A DNA stretch of 64,000 bases from Psettodes erumei. Lineage: Eukaryota; Chordata; Actinopteri; Pleuronectiformes; Psettodidae. The translations under genes and the position numbers were made by a program. How positions within the stretch are numbered: the first letter of the stretch is position 1; each line of letters starts with the position of its first letter. Location of the stretch: assembly GCA_016785225.1 (NCBI GenBank), contig JAFBJZ010000901.1, positions 1,426,001 to 1,490,000 of the forward strand, written 5' to 3'. The notes under the pieces were generated by a model. The model saw only the letters and a list, made by a program, of their open reading frames with translations, did not search any database and was not told the DNA's origin. Shown here piece by piece: positions 1 to 12,224 of this stretch.

Positions 1-1278
1 TACTTGGACACACACTCACACACACATGCTGGAGTGCGGATAGAGACTGCAAGCAGACAGAGGTTAGGCGACATGCTGAGAATCAGCAGACAAAGGTAGA
101 CATTTATTTAGTGGGGCGAGACCATCCTCACGGCTTCCCTCTGATCTCGAATGAGCTAAAGGTATATCACTGCATTAAAATGTTTGTCTGCTAGGTGTGA
201 GTAAACAGCTAATGTGACGGCTATTTGCATAAATCTAAAAAAAGACCCTGTTCCACGGGTTGAATTTTCACAAAAATGTATTTGCAGCCTTTCAGTTCTT
301 TGTGGTGGTTGATGTATGCTGTCCTGATAAAGAAACAGTACTGTTTGTACCTTCTCGTGTTTGCTTATATGTTTTTGCACATCCCTACATTGCCCTGGGA
401 ATGGAAACAGGCTCAGTAAGAATGAGAGCCAATAATATTCAGACAATACCTAACCCTTATTGTGGTTCTATTGACATGTACTGTGACAGTGGTCAGATAG
501 GGTTGTGCAAAACATATGAGCAAAGAGGGAAGAGGAAATCCAAAATTGCAAAAAAAAAAAGAGTTTTTCATATAACAAAAAATATTCTAAACATTCACAA
601 AAATAAATGGTATTCAATATAAACCTATAATGCACAGACTTGCATTATTAAAAATGAGATAAAGCCGATAAAGATGAAAGTTGAGCAGACACACAGAGAG
701 GGGTGTGGTGTTGCCAGGCATATGTATGTTTGTGTGTATGTGTCCGTGGAGCAGTAACTAATGGAGAAAGGTTAAGTGGCAGAGAAAGAGTGCATGCACA
801 TACAGTTGACTTTGAGTGAGCGAGTATTAAATACTACTTGCATGCTTGCTGCTTGCTTGGACTGAAATTTGTAGCGATGTGAGTATTGAAGTAAGGCACT
901 TGTACAAAGATGGAAGGGTGGACAGCTGCAGAGAGAGATTTGTTTCGTTTGTTTTGAGGCATGATACAATAAGACAGCAGTCACCCTGCATTTTTTCCTC
1001 TCCTCTCTCTCTTCTTCTCTCCTTTTGTCTTTTACCTTCATTTTCCTCCTCTTCGCTCCACCTTTCACACTGTTGCGATGTTAGCCATGTGTGCTAATCG
1101 AAGCAAATGGTCACACTGTTGCGTTAGTGCATGACAGTCATGGAGACAGCTCCGAGCCGATAACTATGTACATCCTTCCAGATATGAAGCCTTTGTTTGA
1201 TAAAGCTAAAGTTCATTGCATTGAGGAACAGATAAGCAGAACCAAAATTCTTTCTTTTTATTGTCAACCTGGTAGTTA
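1..1278. other. Non-coding, nothing recognised
   Basis: AT-rich sequence with a CA-rich start and a pyrimidine-rich patch near 990-1050. The open frames are short, without recognisable domains or splice context. I see no gene here. Confidence 0.6.
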
Positions 1279-1370
1279 GCAACTCCACACAGAAAGGCCC
1301 CAGGCGACTGTCAGGTTCAAACCCAGAGGTTTCTTGCTGTGAGGGGACAGTGCTAACCGCTGCACCACGG
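1279..1370 (-). repeat. tRNA-headed SINE fragment
   Basis: Read on the minus strand, the segment has a Pol III A-box-like motif (TGGTGCAGCGG, 1357-1367) and, about 33 bases on, a B-box-like motif (GGGTTTGAACC, 1314-1324). A GC-rich body reading GGGGCCTTTCTGTGTGGAGT follows. This order and wording match a widespread teleost tRNA-derived repeat. It is not a tRNA gene: no cloverleaf closes around the boxes and the 3' body is SINE-like. The element is truncated and I see no clear target duplication. Confidence 0.55.
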
Positions 1371-3597
1371 TTAATTATTTCATGTAATCTAATTAACGAA
1401 ATCACCTATAATTCTACTTACGTTTTACATATCACTCACTAGAGGTCATCTCCTGGATGATACCAGCTGTTGCTGTGTGCATGCAAGCATCACTCTGAAC
1501 CCCTCAGATCCATTCTTTACCTTCACCCCCCTGATTTTTACTGCCTTACCCATCAACAGCAGACGGCTTTATGAGCTGAGAACAAAAATGATTGCTTTTG
1601 AATTCAGATTATATGCCTCTGTGCTCAGCTCTTTTCTTTTCCTGTCGCTTCGTTTCTCTGCTCCTGCTCTTTTCCCCATCACAAACACACATACACAAGC
1701 ACATTGGGGTGTAGACACATGCATAAGTGTATACTTATATACATTCTGGAGTTTGAGCATAAATTATTGGGATTTGGATCTCAACCAGCAACCAGCACTT
1801 TACAAAGGACAAGGTGTATTTGTGTACCCCCAAGGAAGTGGAAATATTAATAAGGCACTGTCAGGAAACATTTCTAAAACTGAGTAAACACATTCACAAT
1901 TAAATACTTTCCTATAACTCATATGTCACCAGTGTCCTTGTTGAGTGTTTACTGTTTTATCAGTCAGATAATATTATTAATCTGTCAAATGTTCCTAAAC
2001 ATCACTGCACAATGGTTCAGACACTTAGGATTTTTTGGGAAAATTGACAAACACTTTCAGATTTGATTCTTTTATGATGCTATTATGTCCAGTTCTCATA
2101 GTTCCACCCAAAATAGTTGATCAAATCCCCTTAAGGGGGCATAAAGACAGTTTTCCAACAGCATTTATGCCATCAACGTAGTCAAGACGAAGAAAAGGCC
2201 CTCTGTCCCAAAATCTCAAATTGGATCAGAGACAGCTAATAGTTAAAAAAGACACAAAAAGGTGCCCACCCTGATGGATTAGTCTGACAGTGGAACTACC
2301 CAATTTGCACTTGAAAAAAGCGATAAAGAAGCTATTTACTTGTCAATTTGGTTTTTAGTGGGGTTGTTGAAAATGCATTATGATTTCCATAAATCTTTAA
2401 GTAAAAAAAGGAAAATGGAGCTCTTTGCCTCTGCATTTATTGCACTGCTATCACAACAGTGACTGTGAACCTAAACCATAAATGAGTGGCATGGCAGCTC
2501 CTGCAAGAGCTGCGTGTCATTCAGGCCACGTGAACTGTAAAATTCACAGGCAGTGGGTCATCTGAGGAGACGATTGCTACCAGGCGGAAAGAAAATTAAA
2601 GATTGATTGATGCTCAGGGGAAGGGCAACAGTAACTACACAAACCGTTCAGCACTTATCTAACGGGTTTACTGTCAGCTTGGTTATGTAGAGGTCATTAG
2701 AGGGATGCACGACATGAATTATATCTTAAGTCTGAGTAAAAGTCAACAAAGTTCCATTGGAATGTCAGAAAATCATTTTTCACTTTTTTTCTGAATTCAA
2801 GCACATTTAGAACATAAGAACAACTGTGCTCTTAATACCCCCCCCCACACACACACACAAAAGGCAAAAAAGTCTTTAATCTCTACTGCAGATAAAAAAA
2901 AAAGATGGTGACGTTTCCATGAGGATGCTAGTAGTAGAGAAAGCTGGTCACTGACCTCCTGCGTGTAAATGCAGGTTTTCTGTAACCAGGGCGTCACAAT
3001 GCACATAAAGCTCCTCTGATTTTTCAGAGTAGCCAGTTCTCTTGTGTGCATGTAAAGACTGTCAGTGAGTTCACCGTATCAAGACATGTACTCCAGACTG
3101 AAGTACAGACTTAGAATCCTATTTTTGGTTTCGATATTTGAGTTCCTCGAGATGTTCTGCTTCAAAGCTGCAATCACAGACATTATCTTCCCTCAGGTTT
3201 TATTTCTGGTGCTCTGTTGTTTCTCAACGGATGAAGGATTTCAGCATGCATAGCCTCGCATTACTCATATTTGTTTGTAGACCTTATGAGCAGGGTCGAA
3301 GAAGTCAGACCCAAGTATTTCTGCTTCTGTGTGTGCATTCATATCGTTCTCTGCAGGTTCACCCTGTTTGATGAGCTGAAAATTGATCATTTTCATAAGT
3401 GGCGACCTTGCATTTCATATGCCGGTTAAATTTAAAGGCATCTTGTGTCTTGTGTTGGCTCTGGTGTATCATTTAACTGATGCTTAAATCAAAGTGTTTA
3501 TCATCACAAAACCCACCCTTGTGATTATAAATTGGCTGCTACACCTAGTTTCTTCCTCAAATGGCATTTGCAGTGTCATTAACTTCTCTGCCTCCAG
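1371..3597. other. Non-coding; short C/CA microsatellite
   Basis: No gene recognised. A C-run followed by (CA)n lies at about 2837-2862. The remainder is AT-rich single-copy-looking sequence. Confidence 0.6.
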
Positions 3598-3737
3598 AAG
3601 TCTTCTGTGTGATTCTCATGGGGATAGCTGCTTTACAGTGTACTGGCAGAGATCGTAAGGTGTTGTTTGACCTGACGCATCCATCTACCGAGGAAAGCTC
3701 ACAGATGTGGCGGAAAGCTTTGGAATCGCAGAGTATG
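3598..3737 (+). other. Candidate exon, unknown protein
   Basis: A pyrimidine-rich acceptor (AACTTCTCTGCCTCCAG, 3581-3597) precedes a 140-base segment that ends in a consensus donor (ATG then GTAAGT, 3738-3743). The frame is open across it and back to an ATG at 3561. The peptide has a hydrophobic run (VFCVILMGIAALQC) that resembles a secretion signal, then a polar tail ending in ALESQSM. If the ATG at 3561 is used it could be a first coding exon. The donor leaves phase 0, which fits the phase-0 acceptor of the candidate exon at 44004. I recognise no family, and open segments with good splice sites occur by chance in 64 kb, so this is a hypothesis. Confidence 0.2.
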
Positions 3738-6700
3738 GTAAGTTTGGTAAAATTAAGACTCAAGGTTAAAAATGAACCCTCAAGCTTAGTTTCTGAGTGA
3801 ACGGCCAATGCTGGCCAGACACTTTTCAAGCCAGCAGTGAAGGAGTGTTTAGATTCCAAACATCTTGGATGAAGTGTCACTGTCTTCTATGCCTGATCCT
3901 TATTACATTTAGTTGAGCATCTTACATCACAGTACAGATGAACGAGAACAAGACAAAAAAGGGACATGCGGAAGAAACGGCTGCCTGTGTAACAAGTGTA
4001 GAACATCCTCTTGGAAGAGTTACCGATGCATAATGCTCCCCATCTGCATGCTGAAGTCCAGTCGGTGAGGCATATTATCAGGTTGTCCTGCTCAGCAGTT
4101 TGGAAAAGGTAGTATCGCGCTTCTTGAAATGGATGATTCGTCAGTTTGTAAGAAAGTAACAAAAACTGAATTTGAGACGCTTGGCTGTTGGGCAGAAAGC
4201 TTGGGGCTCGGATGAAATGAAGGAGACAACAAAAACAGCGAACCAGTAAGGGGCAGAGACTGTGATCAGACAGTGCCTTTTGACAGGATAGAGTGAGATA
4301 AAAATGAATAAAATGGACTTGAATAGAATTTTTAAAAATTTAATATGGCATTTGTATTTTTTTTTTTTACTAAAAATGACTCGCAATTACCATTGTCTGG
4401 GTTTTGGCAGCCTGAGTGAGCGGGCTCTGCCAGAATTCTGCTTCTGAGGGTGTGCTTTTAGAATTCACTATGCAATTTGAGATTTCTTTGAAGCTCTTTG
4501 TCCACATCCACTCCTTTTTTGTCAGCGATGAGATGACACATAAAAGCACTGCAGCTGTGTGGCAGAAATTGTGATCTCAACAAACTACTCCATACCTATA
4601 TCCCACAGAGAAAAGTCTCCAGAAATAACCTCACAGGCTCGCTGGATTGTCTGATCATTGTCATAGCATATATACAGGAATCTATTTTTAAAATTTATCA
4701 TCCCTGAAGCCTCTTGAAATGCATGAAGATTAATGAGAATCCTATCGTGGATGTAATTTAAAAACAAGTCAGAGAGGAAATGGCACCCGTGGCTAGGCAG
4801 GTGGGTTGCATGTTCTCAGAAATATTTGCCACTTTCTTTGGAATTAAATCACTGAATAATTTATTATCCAACAAATTTGAATGTGCGATGGCTCAGGCAG
4901 CCAGCTACCAAAGGGAGAGAGCAATGCAGCAGTGGGAATAGTAGCAAACATAAAGTGCTGGTGTCCAAAAAGGTGACTAGAATCATGTATATGTAATGTG
5001 ATAAGGTCACAGGTTATGATGGAGTGGAGGTAGGTCAAATGTCTTTCAGGTCATTCATAGTATATTGCCAGCTTTACCAGGTTAATTATAATGTGAGATA
5101 GTTAAATCACCTCATGATATTAATTTTCCCCTCATAATTAAAACTCCCACCTCACCAGGCTGGAGAGGTCAAACTTCTTCTAAAAGGTCTGGCTCAAGTT
5201 CCTGTTTTGCTGACAAGTGCTGTCATGATCAAACACATTAATAAGCAGACGATTTAGGAAAGTCTTGGGCCTCAATTAAAACTAATAGGAAAAAATAATA
5301 ATATAGGAATCTATTAGATATTATTAGATTGCAGCAGAGTTGAATGTCATCATATTGAATCAACTTTAAATCATACTGTTACAAATCTATGCACTTATAT
5401 TTTAGATCTGTGTTGATCATAGTATTAAAAGAGGTGCTGCCACCCTCATCGTTGCTCGGAGGTTTGACTGTGTTTGTTGCCAAACCAAGGCAACTGTTCT
5501 TTGGTTTAAATGCAGGGTACATGATTCAGAGTTCTTTGTGGTCTTTTTTTTCTTGGAAGCTCAGAACAGACAGCTATGTCAGGAAAAGTGTTGCACGTCA
5601 AAGTCCAGGATTCGTGAGATGTTTTATTCTTGCACTTCTAGCCCATCTCTTCATCTTTCACTGTCTACACTATCATATCTCTTTTTTACTGCCATATTTC
5701 TGACAGTGATTTGCTGTAATGCATCCCCACTCTGTCAACTCTGAGAGATTATCAATCATCTTGAATTTCCCTTATGTTTTGTGCAGCAATGCATTTTTGA
5801 TAGCACCCAGCCTTGTGATTAACAGTGTAATATGATAATCATTTTTTTATGGTTGATCTGCACTAACAACCATCATTTTGATGATGTGTCTATGACCACA
5901 CCTCAGAAAAGTGCATATATACATATATACTGTTTCAACACACATCTACCTACAGGAAGTTTATATGAACACACATTTGCACAGTACTGCTTTCAGAAAT
6001 CTCCCGTGTTCCTCCTGCACTTCCACCACATATCTGTGCTGCCTTCCAGTCCTCCTCTTAATGCTGCTTACGCTGCAGTCAAAAAGTGGTTGCAAAAGAT
6101 GTCTGCTGATGGAAGCCTGGGTTCTGGCATTTAAATCAATAATGAATGAATGGGTGAATGTATATTGTCTTTGAGTACTTGTACAACAAAAGTGCATGTG
6201 GCACTCCCAGTGGTGCACACAAGAATACAGAGGTCACACCACACAACAATCATAAAAATAAAAAAAACCAAAAACAACGAACAGCAAAATCAGCAGAAAT
6301 GTTAAAAATCCATCAACATTATATCCAGTAAAAACAACAGTGGCAGCAACGAAAAAAACAGTGAAACAGATATTCTGTGTGCTAAATGCATTGTACAGTA
6401 TTCAGCTATTTGCAGAATATGCAGTAAACATATCAGGAGCACCAATAGACAACAGTGATAACAGACCCTTAACAACCCTTAACAAGCCTTATACCTATCC
6501 ACACATCTGAGTGTGTGCTGAAGGTACTTGCCTAAATTTAGAGAGCAATGACTTGGATACTACAGGTAAGGCTCTATTGAATGTTGCTAACAACTAGGGA
6601 AATCATTTTTTCCATTTAATCTGTCCCTCTAGGGTTATTGACCACTTAATCAACAATTGCCTTGTTATCCAGTTTGTTTTGATAGATTTTAGTAGGGCTG

Positions 6701-9700
6701 GCTCAGGTGGTTGAGGGCCATGTCACGATATTAATAACTCCAGCTTTCTGATATCTGTACATATTATATAGTAACTTTGTGAAAACACCAAAACTTTGAC
6801 TTAATTTGGCAAATAATAATAAATCAGGGTAAGATCATTTCATCAAGGCATTTCACATTAAGTCAATAAACAATAACAATGATTTACCACCTAGTTCCAC
6901 AATTAAGCAGTCTCTATTTCTTTGTTTGTGTATCATGGTTTGTTTTTTTGAAGATTAAGATATTTACAGTATTTACCCTGGGTCATAAGAGCTGATACAA
7001 ATAGACAGTGCAATGGATATTTATTGTCATCTGACTTCATTGCCCCAGTTAGACAGCAAGTATCAAACGAATGAGCCAAAATCTGAACATTTACGAATTA
7101 AGAGAAGAAATTGTAATGGACACTTCATCATCAGTCTTGGTTTATGAATGAATCATACTGAAAAGTAAAGCAGCACTTATGGTGCTGCGGACATGTCATT
7201 ATGCGTTGAGTGCTCTGTGTGCTCATTTATTTCATTTAAAGGTTATTTTTTCCAGTCACTTAAACAAGACCAATTGAAATCCATTCAACAGTGATCATCA
7301 GCAATTGGATTTTTGACTTTCCATAGACTTTCATGCGTAAAAATTCCTCAAACTTTCCTTCCAGCTAATGACAAAGAGGAGATGAAGAGGCAATCACATT
7401 GAAGTATAAAATATCCCTCACATCTCAACTGCTCTGTCAGGGGATAGATATGGTCCCCAGCCATATTCGGGAATTGCATTTCATATTCAAACACAAATGG
7501 AGCAATTTGTGCAAATAGCATGTGTAATAGTGGGGCAGACTCCCAGGTGTCTGAGCGACGGCCGGGCCTTGGAGGAGAGGCTCTTCACCCTAAATGCATC
7601 AGCAACCAAACCTTAGGCCCACGGAAATGGGGCAGTGAATGAGTTAGGGTGTCATTGGTTAAGGACATCAGTGAGAAGCAAGAGAGGGAAAGAGAGCGGT
7701 AGAGATTCGTAATGAAATTGCTACTTGCCATACTAAGCAGGAGCAGCAAGTATAGTGTGAAATCAGATAGAGCTGTGGCTAGCATGGTTATTTTGACGTG
7801 TGGGAATGAGCTGTCTCCCAGCGAGCACAGTGATAATTCAGCTGCCATTCTGAGGTGGGGGGGCAATGTTAACAAATATCTCAGATGATTGAAAGAGGGA
7901 GGGATCAAAGTAATCAACACAACTTTGCTTTTTGATAAAACTATTTGAAGAAAAGTTAATGCCAGCTCTCATATATTTTGTTCCTCAATGCACCGGTTAG
8001 AGGAAACACATTTTGAATTTAAAAGTTTTTAAAGGCAGAACAACTTCAATTGTATAGTATTACAGTAATATCTTTTCTTCCAAACACTACTGGGGCACAG
8101 AACTGTTTTCAGAGGTTTTGGAGAAATATGTCAAGTCTTCAGATTGAATTGCAAATTAGAAGTCAGTTTTCAGTTTTTCAGGTCTCATTTAACATTCCAA
8201 ACAACATCAGGTAACATTTAAATGACCAATAACACTTGAACATTTCTCTTTCAATACTGGGTTAACAGTGTTTTTACCTAGTTGAGACCAAGCCTAAGAA
8301 TTTATTTTTTAAGATATAGAAGGCCTGGTTGTTACTTCCTTGTTTAATATTTCATAAATGTCAAATTTTTTACAGGTCAAAACATAATCTACATTCATAT
8401 AATCATTTTACTTGATTCGGCTGACTGAACTTTATTGACTTTTACATACTGTGAGTAAATTAGCAATGTTCTCCTTAATTTTCTGGCACTCAGTTACCGT
8501 GGCACACCACATCCACTTGCTACCTGAAGACCATTTAAAACAATGATCACATTTAAGGTAAATATACATTTCTATCATTTACTGTGTTTTACCTCAATAA
8601 TTTGATGACAAGTGGTAGTTGGTACCTGCAGAGGGTCTAATTTGCACCTCTTATAAATGGATAGCATAATGACAAGCTGTAGGAATGAAACGAAGGGTTT
8701 GTAGCAACTCAAGACAACCCACAGTACAGTAAGAAACTTTTATTATTCAGGGTTTCAGATCCCTGAGCTCAGTCACAGTTATCACATTTTTCAGATGGCT
8801 TACATTATGGCATATGTAGTCATAGTAACACTGGCAACCTCTGGTTTTCGATGACTTTCAGTCTCATCCACTCTCTTGTTCTATCACGTCAGTTTGTGTT
8901 TGTGTCTTTAGCTCATTCTTTGCACCTGTACATACATTCAAACAGAGGATGCAAGTGAAGATTCACTTTCTATTCAGAGTTCATCAGACATGTTTTCCAG
9001 TACAGAAGTTGCAGTTTTATGCAGCAGCCATCTGCATGAAATCCTGTAGAGACAATTATCTAATCAAGGTGTTCCTACCTTTACAACACTAAATTTATGC
9101 GAGGAATTCTGTATCTGAACTTCATTGATATGCTAATTGCTGATCAACCTGAGGCATAAACAATATTTTAAAAATAATAATAAAAAGTTGATTAAAAATA
9201 TCTTCCCTTATTTGGTGATTTAATGGTTGGTGTGATTGATACTGTTGGTCTTGCTGTGTGAATCGGATTATTTTTTGGATTGGAGACTGGTGCAGGGTTT
9301 TTCCAGGTGCAGCTATGCCCATTTAATGAAATTTGGATAATTAGTTTCGACTGCACCGGTCATTGTGATTTAATTCTTCATTGCGGACGAGAGCAGAAGA
9401 TAACTTTAATAAGTGATTTCTGTGTAGAAAACCGTTGTCCAGTTTAAATCTTTTTCCTCAGTTTAGCCAGTTCAGTGGTTTGAGCTCCAGTATATAGCTC
9501 CAGTGTGACCTGACTGATCCACGACAGTAGGGCCAACCCACTAAACACAACTGTTATCTAGGGACAAATCCAGTGACTTTTTGGACAAGGCTTAACTACT
9601 TTCTGTAGAAGAAAGTTGCCAGTACTGTACTGCAACTGTGAGCTCAGGCTTTCTCTCTGTAAGCATGGGTCTCCATGCATGTCATTCAGTTAACTGCACA

Positions 9701-10163
9701 GTAATTGAGATAGACATGAATCACTCTCTAACTTCAAAATAAGTTTTGTATTTCACATGTAAATATCATGTGTGTGCTCATTTTGTCACATGATGTTGCA
9801 TTTCTAAAAGAAAGATTTTACCAGTGCAGAGCAGCTGCTTGGGAAATGGCACTGACTTGTCTTGTGTTCTCATGTAACATGTAGTATGTGTAGTTGTAGT
9901 GTAGTAGTCTAGTTAATGGGCTACAGATTCAGTGATTATTTACTTTTTTGTCTGATACAAAACAGAAAAAATTAAATAATTTAGAACAGCTTTAATGTAA
10001 ATTCCCCATATGAGCATAGAGAGGAGAGGGCTGAAAACTGGCTGACACTAAGCAGAAACCAAATATGGTGCGAATATGGATATATGGTGCGCATCATGAA
10101 TATGCTAATTTGAATATTATGTCACAGAGGGACATTCAGTGGCTCTTCAAGCAGGCTTTAGCT
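3738..10163. other. Non-coding, no gene recognised
   Basis: Mostly AT-rich sequence. A more conserved-looking patch sits near 7480-7570, with AATTGCATTTC and TGCAAATAGCATG that resemble POU/octamer half sites. A small imperfect direct repeat (ATATGGTGCG twice) lies near 10064-10091, just before the hAT element. No ORF here has recognisable protein content. Confidence 0.55.
10156..10163. repeat. hAT target-site duplication, left copy
   Basis: CTTTAGCT, identical to 12217-12224 on the other side of the element. Confidence 0.92.
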
Positions 10164-12216
10164 CAGGGGTGGGCAAACTTTTTGGCTCAGGGGCCACATT
10201 GACTTTAAAAATTTGACACATGGGCCAGGTCAGCACCAGATGCATACATATTAAACATAAACATAAAAAGGCATTCCAGTGTTATTACTTACATTAACTT
10301 TTAGTGGGAACAGTGTTGTTGATCACCCGTTTTTGCCAGTTCATCAAAGTCCGGTGTCAGTTTTGTTGTGGCAATTCTCAGAACAGAACTGAGGTGTTCA
10401 TCACACTAAAAGTCTGTTCACACACATATGTAGAGCCAAACAACACCAGCATTCTCTGTGCCATCTTCTGGATGTTTGAAAATTTGGCTGCACATAATGA
10501 AGCATAAAACTCATCCAGTTTAAGAGAGTTGAACTTCTCCTTCATAACAGTGTCACATTGGAGATCAATGAGTTCCAACTGCAACTCTCCTGGCACTGTT
10601 TCAGGATCTTGTGTGAAAGGACATGAAACCAGCTGAAGTGACTTGTCAATTCTCCATGCAGGTCATCCAGTGATTTCCTGTATTTTTTCACATGTCGAGG
10701 GGCCTCTTTTAGTGTCGCCAGTGTGGGGAAATGAGCGAATGACTTGTTTGACATTTGCTTTGAGAATAAGGCGAGCTTGGTTTTGAAGGCTCTCACGTTT
10801 GTGTACATATCATGGACAAACTGATCTTTCCCTTGTAGTTTTACGTTCAGCTCATTCATGTGTGTAAGTATGTCCACAGCAAAAGCTAAATCACAAAGCC
10901 AATCTGTGTCACTCAGCTCAGGAAAATCGTCAGATTTCTCAAGTAGCTCCAAAAATGAGATAATCTCTTGTTTGAACTCCCACACACACTTTCCCCAAAC
11001 TTAACCAGCGGACATTGGAGTGGTAAAGCAGGTCCTGGTGATCAGCATCAGTTTCTTCAAGAAACGTAATAAACTGACGATGCTGAAGTCCCCTCGCTCG
11101 AATAAAGTTTACGAGTTTTACAACTGGCTTCACTACGTGCTCAAGCTGCAATACAGATTTACACAGTGCTTCCTGGTGGATTATGCAGTGTAAGAAAATT
11201 ACTTCCTGCTCAGGGTTGTCCTCTTTCACCCGGTCCTGGATTCTTTTGAGCAACCCAACGTTTTTTCCAGTCAGATTTGGTGATCCATCGGTGGTAGCGT
11301 TGATGAGTGTACTCCAAGTTAGCTTGTCCCTTTCCATTGCCACCGACACGCTGTTATACAAATCCTCTCCCCTCGTTTTCCATGGCCAAAAACTCCTCCG
11401 TTATCTCAAAATTGTCATTAATCCCTCTGATAAAAAAGCTGAGTGGTTGCCCTTTACGTCGTTACTTTCGTCCAGTGCCAAAAAATATAATGTAAATGAC
11501 TCCGCTTGTTTGTTTAGCTTGCTAGCTAAATCTTCGACAATTAGCTCAACACGGCGAGTCACTGTCCTGCGTGATAAGCTAATTTTTTTTTCAAATTTGT
11601 TCTTGCTCTCAGGACACAAAATAGCTGCTGTCTCTACCATGCACTCTCTCGCAGAAACATTCCTTCGGAGTAAATAACTTGCCTTCATGCTTGATTCTTG
11701 GATGGCAGTTTGTCGGGTAAAGGTGTTTTGCCGAGCCTGCAAACTAGCTGCCAATCTCTGTGCAGTAGCTGTCTTTTCTTGCGTTGACTGGTTGTTAGCA
11801 AAATTAGCATGCTTGGTGGAAAAGTGACGGCTGATGTTGTATTTCTTAAGAACCGCAACGGTTTCTTGACAAATACGACATACAGCCTTTGACCGGACTT
11901 CAGTGAAAAAGTATTTAGTTGTCCATTCCTTATTAAACACTCGACACTCACTGTCGACTTTTCTTTTCTTTGGCCCACTCATTGCTGCAGATGGGTTCAG
12001 AACAGTAGCAGAGTAATAACAGAAAGTAGCCCGGGCTCTGCAAAATCAAGTAAATGTATCACTGCGCCTAATATGCCACCTGGTGGAACGCCAGGCATTA
12101 TAGGAAAAGATCAAATGAATGTTGTCGCAATTATGATATTTGATTTGAGCAATTCCGTACCATTCTTTGGCGGGCCGGATGAAAAAGGCAAACGGGCCGT
12201 AGTTTGCCCACCCCTG
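10164..12216 (-). mobile_element. hAT DNA transposon, complete ends, decayed
   Basis: The element is bounded by perfect 16-bp terminal inverted repeats: CAGGGGTGGGCAAACT at 10164-10179 and its complement at 12201-12216. Both ends are flanked by the same 8 bases, CTTTAGCT (10156-10163 and 12217-12224), the target-site duplication size typical of hAT elements. It is 2053 bp long and its transposase is on the minus strand. Subterminal GGGCCACATT and GGCGGGCCGGAT resemble other Charlie-type hAT ends. The boundaries are exact by sequence, so insertion as a unit is clear; current activity is not expected because the coding region is broken. Confidence 0.93.
10302..11982 (-). pseudogene. Broken BED-finger hAT transposase
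   Basis: Transposase pseudogene of the hAT type close to GTF2IRD2/ZBED-like proteins, which cut and paste the element by binding its ends. It starts at the ATG at 11982 (MSGPKKRKVDSEC). A BED-like zinc finger follows at about residues 35-60 (CRICQ then RHFSTKH). A first acidic catalytic motif (LALDESNDVKG) comes next, then a second (TTDGSPNLTGKN), and a C-terminal dimerisation segment ending near CEQTFSVM. The frame is broken several times: a stop at 11401-11403 between two shifts (about 11450 and 11375), a shift near 10980, another near 10590, and a small deletion or shift near 10400, after which RIATTKLTPDFDELAK appears in a different frame. No functional protein can be made. Confidence 0.85.
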
Positions 12217-12224
12217 CTTTAGCT
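12217..12224. repeat. hAT target-site duplication, right copy
   Basis: CTTTAGCT, identical to 10156-10163. Confidence 0.92.

Noticed and set aside
1314..1367. tRNA gene from A/B boxes
   Set aside because: No cloverleaf can be closed and the sequence continues as a known SINE-like body.
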